NCBI RefSeq assembly: GCF_013004645.1
Contig: NZ_JABEME010000003.1
Coordinates: 424,437-488,436 of the forward strand
Length of the DNA stretch: 64,000 bases
Direction: 5' to 3'
DNA from: Stenotrophomonas africana
GTDB taxonomy: Bacteria; Pseudomonadota; Gammaproteobacteria; Xanthomonadales; Xanthomonadaceae
Shown here in pieces: positions 1-6,828 of this stretch. Positions within the stretch are counted from its first letter, which is position 1, and every line of letters begins with the position of its first letter. The notes under the pieces are model-generated. The model did not search any database, was not told the origin of the DNA, and saw only the letters and a list, made by a program, of their open reading frames with translations. Position numbers and translations under genes: made by a program.

Positions 1-67
1 CCACTGCTTTCATATGCGTCAGCCAGGTCGCCCTCGCCGCCTTTCTTCCCCCAAGGACGACGCCCTC

Positions 68-2227
68 ATGCCCGTTGCCACACCCCTCATCCGTCGGCTG
101 CCCCTGGCCGCCGCCATTGCCCTGACCCTGCCGCTGCCCGCACTGGCCGCCACTCCGAAACCGACCGAGCTGGACCGCGTGCAGGTGAAGGTCAGCACCG
201 CCACCCGCAGCGAACGCCTGCTGTCGGACGTGCCGATCCGCACCGAAGTGCTGCGCAAGGAAGACATCGCGCTGCGCGCGGCCACCGACTTCTCGCGCGC
301 AGCCGAGCTGATCAACGGCCTGCGCGTGGAGAGCAACTGCCAGAACTGCAACACCAGCGAAGTACAGCTGCTGGGACTGCCCGGCGCCTACAACCAGCTG
401 TTGTTCGATGGCATTCCGCTACTGTCCACGCTGGGCAGCGTGTATGGCCTGGAACAGATCCCGGCCGGGTTCGTCGATCGCATCGAAGTGGTCAAGGGTG
501 GTGGCTCGGCGCTGTACGGCCCGGGTGCGGTTGCCGGTGTGATCAACCTGGTTCCGCCGCTGCCGGCGCGCAGCGGTGGCCATGTGCAGGCCGGCGTGGA
601 TGTCCTGAAAGGCACGCCGCAGAAGAACGCCGATGTGCGGCTGGACCTGCTGGCCAAGGAAGCAGACGCCGGCCTGTCGGTGATTGCCCAGCGCAACTGG
701 AACAGCGGCATCGACTACAACGGTGATGGCTACACCGAGATCACCCGCAAGAACCTCAAGGTCGGCGGGCTGCAGGCCTGGTACGCGCCCACGCCGGGCA
801 CGCGGCTGCGCCTGGACCTGCAGGTGACCGATGAAACCCGCCGCGGCGGCAACCGCCTGGACCAGCCCGAGTATCTGGCCAACATCGCCGAATCGCTGGA
901 TACGAAATACCGCCGAGGCAGCGTGTCGTGGGATCAGGAAGTCAACGCCGACGTCGATTTCCGCCTGGCCTACGCCTTCGCCGACATCGATCGCGACAGT
1001 TTCTATGGCGGCCTTGGCAACGTGGTCACCGATCCGTCCGCGCCCGGCTATGCCCCCTCGCAGCTGGACCGCAACGTGGCCGGCAGCGCGGCCTCGCGTT
1101 CGTGGCGCCAGTACGGCCGCACCCACAACCCGCTGCACTACATCGACAGCCAGTTGAACTGGCGGCTGGGCGCGCACGCGCTGGCCTTCGGCGTGCAGTA
1201 CAAGCACGAGGCGCTGCGGGACGACAACCGCACCGGTGACGGCCGGCGTCTTGCCGTGCTGGAGGATGCGACCTTCCACAACCTGGGCGCCTTCATCCAG
1301 GACGAATGGAGCCTGCGCGACAACGTCGACCTGGTGCTGGGCGCACGCGTGGACAAGAGCTCGGAGCTGGACAATGCGGTGTTCTCGCCGCGCATCGCGC
1401 TGGCCTGGCAGGCCAACCCGAACCTGAAATGGCGGGCGGGCATTGCCACCGGCTTCCGTGCACCGGAGATCTTCGTCGAGGATGTGCACGTCGATACCCT
1501 CGGCGGCGAGCAGGTGCGCGTGCGCAACACCGAAGGCCTGAAGGAGGAGCGCGCGTTGACCACCCTGTTCGGCTTCGACTGGCGATCGGACCCGGCCAAT
1601 CCGGTGTGGAGCTGGGATGCCACCGCCTCCTATGCACGCATCCGCGACACCTTCGCGCTGGGCGAGATCCAGCGTGGCGATGACGGACAACTGAGCCAAC
1701 TGCGCTACAACGCCTCCGGCTCCAACGTGCTGGGCGCGGAAACCAACCTCGGCTGGCAACCCTCGCCGCAGTGGCGCCTGACCGCCGGTGCCTCGTGGTA
1801 CCGCTCGCGCTTCCGCGAACCGCAGCGCATCTTCGACGACACCGGCGATGGTGGCGACACCGTGATCGAAAGCCGCGACTACCTGAAGACCCCGCGCTGG
1901 ACTGGTCTGGCCCAGCTCAGCTGGATGCCCGCCGAGCCCTGGGAAACCTTCGTCGCGCTGCGCCATACCGGACCGATGTCGGTGCTGAACAACCGGCTGG
2001 GCGCGTTGCACCGCACGCGCTCGTTCCTGGTCACCGACCTCGGTGCGCGCTGGCACCGGCATCTGGGCGCGCAGGCGCAGCAGGAAGTGTCGGTGGCCGC
2101 AGGCGTCAAGAACGTGTTCGATCAGCGCCAGAAGGACCTGGAAGTGGGCGCGCTGCGTGACAGCGACTATGTCTATGGGCCGCGTTTCGCGCGTTCGTGG
2201 TACGTCAACCTGCGCTATGCGTTCTGA
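68..2227 (+). CDS. TonB-dependent outer-membrane receptor with CxxC plug motif
   Basis: This 719-residue protein begins with a signal peptide (hydrophobic stretch ending ALAA near residue 28). A TonB-box-like DRVQVKVS, a plug domain with RIEVVKGGGSALYGPGAVAG, and a 22-strand-type barrel ending in an aromatic residue (YAF) follow. I chose the ATG at 68 because the signal peptide starts there and AAGGAC lies about 10 bases upstream; an ATG at 14 is in frame but gives an unlikely leader. The plug carries CQNC near residue 95, which is not usual in siderophore receptors. The ligand cannot be read from the sequence. The 3' end overlaps the start of a thioredoxin-like gene by 11 bases, so the two are probably translationally coupled. 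The left window edge is 13 bases before the longest possible start, so any upstream operon partner is not visible. Confidence 0.88.
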   Translation: MPVATPLIRRLPLAAAIALTLPLPALAATPKPTELDRVQVKVSTATRSERLLSDVPIRTEVLRKEDIALRAATDFSRAAELINGLRVESNCQNCNTSEVQLLGLPGAYNQLLFDGIPLLSTLGSVYGLEQIPAGFVDRIEVVKGGGSALYGPGAVAGVINLVPPLPARSGGHVQAGVDVLKGTPQKNADVRLDLLAKEADAGLSVIAQRNWNSGIDYNGDGYTEITRKNLKVGGLQAWYAPTPGTRLRLDLQVTDETRRGGNRLDQPEYLANIAESLDTKYRRGSVSWDQEVNADVDFRLAYAFADIDRDSFYGGLGNVVTDPSAPGYAPSQLDRNVAGSAASRSWRQYGRTHNPLHYIDSQLNWRLGAHALAFGVQYKHEALRDDNRTGDGRRLAVLEDATFHNLGAFIQDEWSLRDNVDLVLGARVDKSSELDNAVFSPRIALAWQANPNLKWRAGIATGFRAPEIFVEDVHVDTLGGEQVRVRNTEGLKEERALTTLFGFDWRSDPANPVWSWDATASYARIRDTFALGEIQRGDDGQLSQLRYNASGSNVLGAETNLGWQPSPQWRLTAGASWYRSRFREPQRIFDDTGDGGDTVIESRDYLKTPRWTGLAQLSWMPAEPWETFVALRHTGPMSVLNNRLGALHRTRSFLVTDLGARWHRHLGAQAQQEVSVAAGVKNVFDQRQKDLEVGALRDSDYVYGPRFARSWYVNLRYAF

Positions 2228-2765
2228 TCCACTACGAGCGCTGTTGCTGGCCTGTGCCGTGCTGCCGGCCTCACCGGCGATGGCTGCGGACCTGCACGCG
2301 CAGGTCTCGGCCTCGCTGATGCGGCCGGAGCAGCGTTCGCTGCGGCCGATGCAGTGGACGCCGCCGCCGAAACTGGTGGCGCTGTACTTCGGTGCCGACT
2401 GGTGTGCACCGTGCCACGCCTTCGTACCCACGCTGCGCAGCGTGCGCGACGCGTTGCGCGAGGCCGGCGCCGATACCGAAGTGGTGTACGTCAGCCTGGA
2501 TGAAAGCGAGGCCGCGCTGCGCCGCTACATGCACGCGCAGGACATGCCGTGGCCGGTGCTGGACCCACGCCGCGCCGCGCGCATGCCGGCGCTGCAGGCA
2601 TTGGCCGGGCTGGCACCGCCGAATCTGGTACTGATCGATGCCGACGGCAGGGTGCTGGCCAATGGTTGGCACGGCCGGCGCTATGAAGGCCTGCAGCCGG
2701 TGTTGAAGGAATGGGCGAAACGGGCGTGCGCGCAGCAGCAGGCCCGTTGCCCGCCCGAATTGTAG
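2217..2765 (+). CDS. periplasmic thioredoxin-like protein
   Basis: The protein has 182 residues. A signal peptide ends near AMA-AD (residue 24), followed by a thioredoxin fold with the redox motif WCAPC (Cys63 and Cys66) and a later cis-proline-type segment (LAPPNLVLID). It is therefore an exported thiol-disulfide protein of the TlpA/DsbE-like kind; its partner is unknown. It starts inside the last codons of the TonB receptor, whose plug holds a CxxC, so a redox role for that receptor is possible but only inferred. The TAG stop codon is part of the GTAG terminus of the SMAG repeat that follows. Confidence 0.85.
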   Translation: MRSDPLRALLLACAVLPASPAMAADLHAQVSASLMRPEQRSLRPMQWTPPPKLVALYFGADWCAPCHAFVPTLRSVRDALREAGADTEVVYVSLDESEAALRRYMHAQDMPWPVLDPRRAARMPALQALAGLAPPNLVLIDADGRVLANGWHGRRYEGLQPVLKEWAKRACAQQQARCPPEL

Positions 2766-2830
2766 AGTCGAGCCACGCTCGACTCATTCCATCACCGCGC
2801 GAACAGCAGTCGAGCATGGCTCGACTCTAC
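2762..2830. repeat. SMAG (GTAG) palindrome dimer
   Basis: Two GTAG-ended palindromes face each other: GTAGAGTCGAGCCACGCTCG from 2762, and its near reverse complement ending CTAC at 2830. This is the arrangement of the REP-like SMAG elements described in S. maltophilia. The first GTAG supplies the stop codon of the preceding thioredoxin-like gene. Confidence 0.85.
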
Positions 2831-2853
2831 AAAAATCGGGATCGCGCGAAATG

Positions 2854-2877
2854 CCGCCGGGCATGGCCCGGCGCTAC
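2854..2877 (-). repeat. SMAG palindrome, single copy
   Basis: Read on the minus strand this is GTAG followed by CGCCGGGCCATGCCCGGCG, a GTAG-ended hairpin of a second sequence subtype. It lies just after the end of mntR (minus strand) and could act as its transcription terminator. Confidence 0.7.
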
Positions 2878-2879
2878 CG

Positions 2880-3350
2880 TCACGGCGCCCCGCCCTCGGC
2901 CTTGCGCACGAACGCTTCAAACAAGGCCAGCGTCTGCTCGCTCACATGGTGCTCGATGCCCTCGGCATCACGCCGTGCGGTATCCGGATCCACCCCGAGC
3001 GCCAGCAGGAAACGCTCCACGGTCTGATGACGCTGGCGGCTGGCATGCGCCAGCGCCTCGCCTTCCGGGGTCAGGAACACGCCGCGGTACGGTCGCTGCA
3101 CCACCCAGCCATCACGGGCCAGCCGCCGCAGCATCTTCGCCACGGTGGGCTGGGCCACGCCCAGGCGGGTCGCGATGTCGACCTGGCGGGCCTCGCCGCC
3201 GTCGGCCAGCAGATCCGAGATCAGCTCGACATAGTCCTCCACCAGCTCCATCCGGTGCGCCTCGCGCACTTGCCGGAAGCTCTCGACCTGGCGCTCGGCC
3301 TCGATCAAGGGGGTGCTTTTCAGCGATGTCGAATCGTCGGTCTTGCCCAC
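2880..3350 (-). CDS. mntR: manganese-responsive DtxR-family repressor MntR
   Basis: The protein has 156 residues. An N-terminal winged helix ([20 protein letters not shown], about residues 57-76) precedes a metal-binding and dimerisation region containing [10 protein letters not shown]. These are hallmarks of the MntR branch of the DtxR family, which senses Mn(II) and represses manganese uptake. It is divergent from mntH, with 117 bp between them holding an MntR-type inverted repeat. The start codon is GTG; AAGGAC lies about 13 bases upstream. No other start fits as well. Confidence 0.93.
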   Translation of the reverse strand: MGKTDDSTSLKSTPLIEAERQVESFRQVREAHRMELVEDYVELISDLLADGGEARQVDIATRLGVAQPTVAKMLRRLARDGWVVQRPYRGVFLTPEGEALAHASRQRHQTVERFLLALGVDPDTARRDAEGIEHHVSEQTLALFEAFVRKAEGGAP

Positions 3351-3442
3351 GCCTGCGCCTGTCCTTCCGGTGTAATCCGGTGTTGAACCTGAATTCTGGA
3401 CCAGTAACGCGATAAAGACGATTGTTTCACATTGCTAATGAC

Positions 3443-3458
3443 TATAGCAGGAGCTATA
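3443..3458. promoter_or_regulatory. MntR-type operator
   Basis: TATAGC-AGGA-GCTATA is a perfect inverted repeat of 6-bp arms around 4 bases, the same spacing as the known enterobacterial MntR site (CATAGC-N4-GCTATG). It lies 10 bases before the mntH ATG and between divergent mntR and mntH, so Mn-MntR bound here would block mntH and possibly mntR. Confidence 0.75.
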
Positions 3459-3467
3459 TTCGGACCC

Positions 3468-4799
3468 ATGAACACCCTGGCACCCCGCGACCCTTCGGCC
3501 TCCACTCCGGCCAGCCTGGGCGCGCTCAACGCCTCGGTCGCGGTGCCCGACAAGGGGCACTGGTGGTTCCGCCTGCTGGCCTTCCTCGGCCCGGGCTACA
3601 TGATCTCGGTCGGCTACATGGACCCGGGCAACTGGGCCACCGACCTCGCCGGCGGTTCGCGCTTCGGCTACCTGCTGCTGTCGGTCATCCTCATCTCCAA
3701 CCTGATGGCGGTGATCCTGCAGGCGCTGTCGGCGCGGCTCGGCATCGCCACCGGCATGGACCTGGCCCAGGCCTGCCGAGCGCGCTACCCGAAACCGGTA
3801 AACCTGGCGCTGTGGGCGCTGTGCGAGGCGGCGATCATCGCCTGCGACCTGGCCGAGGTGATCGGCACCGCGATCGCACTGAAACTGCTGTTCGATCTGC
3901 CACTGCTGTGGGGCGCGGTCATCACCGCCCTGGACACCCTGCTGGTGCTGCTGCTGATGAACCGCGGTTTCCGTGCGCTGGAAGCCTTTGTGATCGCGCT
4001 GCTGATGGTGATCTTCGGCTGCTTCATGGTGCAGATCGCGCTGGCCGCACCGCCGGTGATGGACGTGCTGGGCGGATTCATTCCGCGCACTCAGGTGGTA
4101 ACTGATCCGCACGCCCTGTACATCGCCATCGGCATCATTGGTGCCACGGTGATGCCGCACAACCTCTATCTGCATTCGTCCATCGTGCAGACCCGCGCCT
4201 ATCCGCGTACCGACGAGGGCCGTCGCAGTGCCCTGCGCTGGGCAGTGACCGACAGTACCCTCGCGCTGACCCTCGCACTGTTCATCAACGCCAGCATCCT
4301 GATCCTGGCGGCGGCGGTGTTCCATGCCAATGGCCGCTTTGATGTGGAAGACATCGAACAGGCGCACCAGCTGCTGGCACCGATGCTGGGCGTGGGCGCC
4401 GCAGCGACACTGTTTGCCGTCGCCCTGCTGGCCTCCGGCCTGAATTCGACGGTGACCGCGACGCTGGCCGGGCAGATCGTGATGGAAGGCTTCCTGCACC
4501 TGCGCCTGCCGCCGTGGCTGCGTCGACTGATCACACGCGCACTGGCAATCATTCCAGTGGTGGTGGTGATCATGCTCTTCGGCGACCAGGGCGCGGTGAA
4601 GCTGCTGGTGCTGAGCCAGGTGGTGCTGTCGATGCAGCTGCCGTTCGCCATCATCCCGCTGGTGCGGATCGTGACCGACAAGGTGACGATGGGCGCGCTG
4701 GTGGCCCCGCGCTGGCTGGGCAGCATCGCCTGGGTGATCGCGCTGGTGATCGTGGTGTTGAACGTGAAACTGCTGGTGGATACCTTCAGCGGCGCATAG
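3468..4799 (+). CDS. mntH: Nramp-family Mn(II)/H+ importer MntH
   Basis: The 443-residue membrane protein has about 11 hydrophobic segments. It contains the Nramp metal-site motif DPGN (in [15 protein letters not shown]1) and the TM6 motif [10 protein letters not shown]. It imports Mn(II), and in the family also Fe(II), with protons across the inner membrane. I chose the ATG at 3468, after the operator, over the TTG at 3432, which lies upstream of it. It is divergent from mntR and likely repressed by it. A SMAG dimer follows, then the minus-strand ribonucleotide reductase operon. Confidence 0.95.
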   Translation: MNTLAPRDPSASTPASLGALNASVAVPDKGHWWFRLLAFLGPGYMISVGYMDPGNWATDLAGGSRFGYLLLSVILISNLMAVILQALSARLGIATGMDLAQACRARYPKPVNLALWALCEAAIIACDLAEVIGTAIALKLLFDLPLLWGAVITALDTLLVLLLMNRGFRALEAFVIALLMVIFGCFMVQIALAAPPVMDVLGGFIPRTQVVTDPHALYIAIGIIGATVMPHNLYLHSSIVQTRAYPRTDEGRRSALRWAVTDSTLALTLALFINASILILAAAVFHANGRFDVEDIEQAHQLLAPMLGVGAAATLFAVALLASGLNSTVTATLAGQIVMEGFLHLRLPPWLRRLITRALAIIPVVVVIMLFGDQGAVKLLVLSQVVLSMQLPFAIIPLVRIVTDKVTMGALVAPRWLGSIAWVIALVIVVLNVKLLVDTFSGA

Positions 4800-4822
4800 C
4801 GCGAAATGCCAGGGACGCCTGT

Positions 4823-4890
4823 GTAGAGTCGAGCCATGCTCGACTCATCGCACACCGCACGAACAGCAGCCGAGCATGCCTCGGCTCTAC
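4823..4890. repeat. SMAG palindrome dimer between mntH and thioredoxin gene
   Basis: GTAGAGTCGAGCCATGCTCG starts at 4823 and an inverted partner ends CTAC at 4890. The right-hand element overlaps the last codons of the minus-strand thioredoxin gene: the TAG stop (4887-4889) is the TAG of GTAG. It sits between convergent genes and could stop transcription from both sides. Confidence 0.85.
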
Positions 4891-5213
4891 AAATGCAACG
4901 CGATCGCGGCCTCGATCTGCTGCGGCGACTGGAACCCGGCCAGGCGCGTACGTTCGTCACCATCACGGAACAGCGAGAGCGTCGGCGTCTGCCGCAGCCC
5001 CAACTCGCGGAAGAACGCCTCACCCAGCACTTCCAGCTGCACGCGCAGAAGGGTCGTGCCCTGCCCCGCCACGCTGTTGGCCACGCGGTGCAACGACATC
5101 TCCAGCATCCGGCAGCCCGGGCACTGGTCCTTGTGAAAATCCACCAGCACCCGCGGGTGCTCGGCCAGCAGCTGCTGGAACTGCTCAGGCGTGGTGGCGT
5201 CGATGATCTGCAT
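4887..5213 (-). CDS. cytosolic thioredoxin-family protein in nrd operon
   Basis: The protein has 108 residues and no signal peptide. It is a thioredoxin fold with the active site CPGC (Cys31 and Cys34) and a cis-proline in RQTPTLSLF. I chose the ATG at 5213 giving MQIIDATTPEQ because upstream in-frame starts lie deeper in the preceding gene. It overlaps the end of the flavodoxin gene by 29 bases and is the last gene of nrdA-nrdB-flavodoxin-thioredoxin. The setting suggests it re-reduces ribonucleotide reductase, by analogy with NrdH; this is inference. The stop codon comes from a SMAG repeat. Confidence 0.85.
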   Translation of the reverse strand: MQIIDATTPEQFQQLLAEHPRVLVDFHKDQCPGCRMLEMSLHRVANSVAGQGTTLLRVQLEVLGEAFFRELGLRQTPTLSLFRDGDERTRLAGFQSPQQIEAAIALHL

Positions 5214-5727
5214 CGCTGTTGCTCCAGTAATGGGCCAGGACCGTATCGATCCAGGCGTCAATGGCTTCGGCATGGCGAACGCCATGCGGCATCTGCTCGA
5301 TCTCCAACGGCGGATAGTCGCTGCGGAAATAGCGGATCAGCCGGTGCACGGCGCCGCAGTAGTACTCCTGACCCCACTGCGTTTCGCCGGTGCCGAACAC
5401 CGCCAGCTGCCGTGGCCGCTCGCCGCGTTCGGCGATGCCGGCCACCCACGCCTTCATCTCCGCCGGCGTGCGGCCTGCGTTGTCGGTCCAGCTGCCCAGC
5501 AGGACCAGATCGGCCTCGCCGGCGGCCAGTGGCGGCGCCTGGCGCAGGTCGTCGACCTCCTGCCAGTGCACCGCATGGCCGGCACCGCGAAAGCGCTCGG
5601 CGATCTGTCGGCCGAGTTCGCGGGTGTTGCCGCTCAACGAGGCGACCACCACCAGGATGCTCAGCCCGGCGCTGGGCTCAGAGATCGTCGAAGCCGTTGT
5701 CGACGTTGGTCTTCTTGTAGCTTGCAT
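5185..5727 (-). CDS. flavodoxin-family protein downstream of nrdB
   Basis: The ORF gives up to 180 residues. The flavodoxin fold is visible from a first strand plus phosphate loop (ILVVVASLSGNTRELG), an FMN-loop-like segment (LLGSWTDNAGRTP) and a tyrosine-containing loop (GTGETQWGQEYYCG). The ATG at 5727 lies inside nrdB (50-bp overlap) and has no clear ribosome site. A GTG at 5652 or 5649 is an alternative, but either would truncate the first strand, so the start is uncertain. In class Ib systems the flavodoxin NrdI activates the metal cofactor, and in E. coli a ferredoxin (YfaE) follows nrdB. By position this protein may play such a role here, but its sequence does not prove it. Confidence 0.78.
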   Translation of the reverse strand: MQATRRPTSTTASTISEPSAGLSILVVVASLSGNTRELGRQIAERFRGAGHAVHWQEVDDLRQAPPLAAGEADLVLLGSWTDNAGRTPAEMKAWVAGIAERGERPRQLAVFGTGETQWGQEYYCGAVHRLIRYFRSDYPPLEIEQMPHGVRHAEAIDAWIDTVLAHYWSNSDADHRRHHA

Positions 5728-6718
5728 TGCGCATCTCGAAGAAGTCGGTCTTGGTTTCAGTGAAGTTGTCGGCGTAGGCCTTGATCCACGGCATCACGTT
5801 GTCGGTGGTGTCGCTGTACAGGCGCTCGATGCCGAGCATGCCGGCCATCTTGTTGGCGCGGTACTTCACGTAGCGCACCATCTCGTCCACGTCGATGCCG
5901 TCGATGCCGTCCAGCACCTCCGACGACCACTGCGTCTCCAGCTCGATCGCGTGTTCGAACGATTGGTGCACGTAGGTGGTCAACTCGTTGGTCTGCAACT
6001 CCGGGTTCTCGCCGATGATGGCGCGGATCAGCTCGCTGATGAACTTGGTATGCGCCAGTTCGTCGCGGTTGATGAAGCTGATGATCTTGCCGGTGCCGTT
6101 CATGCGGTTCTGCCGCACCATGTTGTAGAAGTACGCAAATCCGGAGTAGAAGTTGATGCCTTCAAGGATCGAGGACTGGATCAGCGACTTGAGCAGGGTC
6201 TCGGCGGTCTTCTCGCGCATGAAGTCGTCGTACGCCCCCATGATCGGCGCGTTGCGCTTGATGATGGTCGGGTGGGTACGGGCGATCTCGAAGATGCGGT
6301 TCTGGTTTGGCAGATCGGTGATCGAGGCCAGCACGTAGCTGTAGCTCTCGTTGTGGATCACTTCCTGCTGGCCGATGATCGCCGCGTTGGCATGCGCGGC
6401 CGGGTCGGTGATGTACTCGGCCACGTTATAGATGAAGCGCGTCTGCGGTGAATCGAGCGTGGCCAGCAGGCCGATGATCGAGTCGTACGCGTTCTTTTCG
6501 CGCGCGTTGAGCTCGCCGTACTGGCGGGCGTCCAGCTTCATGTCGACCTCGTCGGGAATCCAGAAGTTGGTCGACAGCTCCTTGTAGGCCCGGTAGAACG
6601 ACGGGTACGGGATGTCGTTCCAGTTGAGGATGCCACTGGTGCGGCCGTTGATGATGCCGGTGCTGCGGTTGGGATGGCGCGGTTCGAGGATCTTGATGCG
6701 GTCGAGGGGGGTTGCCAT
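5678..6718 (-). CDS. nrdB: ribonucleoside-diphosphate reductase, beta (radical) subunit
   Basis: The protein has 346 residues. The ferritin-like fold carries the metal ligands as Asp89 (LATLDS) and Glu119 with His122 (EVIHNESY). The radical tyrosine is Tyr126, spaced as in E. coli Glu115-His118-Tyr122. It makes the tyrosyl radical used by NrdA to convert NDPs to dNDPs. The C-terminus ends in an acidic FDDL tail of the kind that docks on NrdA. It follows nrdA in the same direction with about 110 bp between, which hold a SMAG pair, and overlaps the flavodoxin gene. The radical tyrosine argues against a class Ic (Phe) enzyme. Which metal it uses cannot be read; mntH/mntR lie 1-2 kb away. Confidence 0.96.
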   Translation of the reverse strand: MATPLDRIKILEPRHPNRSTGIINGRTSGILNWNDIPYPSFYRAYKELSTNFWIPDEVDMKLDARQYGELNAREKNAYDSIIGLLATLDSPQTRFIYNVAEYITDPAAHANAAIIGQQEVIHNESYSYVLASITDLPNQNRIFEIARTHPTIIKRNAPIMGAYDDFMREKTAETLLKSLIQSSILEGINFYSGFAYFYNMVRQNRMNGTGKIISFINRDELAHTKFISELIRAIIGENPELQTNELTTYVHQSFEHAIELETQWSSEVLDGIDGIDVDEMVRYVKYRANKMAGMLGIERLYSDTTDNVMPWIKAYADNFTETKTDFFEMRNASYKKTNVDNGFDDL

Positions 6719-6752
6719 GGTCGTCTACCTTCGTATTACGTGCATTGCGGAT

Positions 6753-6814
6753 GTAGCGCCGAGCCCATGCTCGGCTGCTCTTCGCGTCTGAGCCAAGCGC
6801 GGGCTCGGTTCTAC
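6753..6814. repeat. SMAG palindrome pair between nrdA and nrdB
   Basis: GTAGCGCCGAGCCCATGCTC starts at 6753 and a degenerate inverted partner ends GGTTCTAC at 6814. It lies inside the nrdA-nrdB transcript, where REP-type hairpins in other bacteria can stabilise the upstream part of an mRNA and set unequal expression. Confidence 0.75.
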
Positions 6815-6828
6815 AAGGGGCGCAGCGA

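Noticed and set aside
419..2431. 670-codon open frame antisense to the first TonB receptor
   Set aside because: No start region, domains or ribosome site; the plus strand has a full receptor with signal peptide, plug and barrel.
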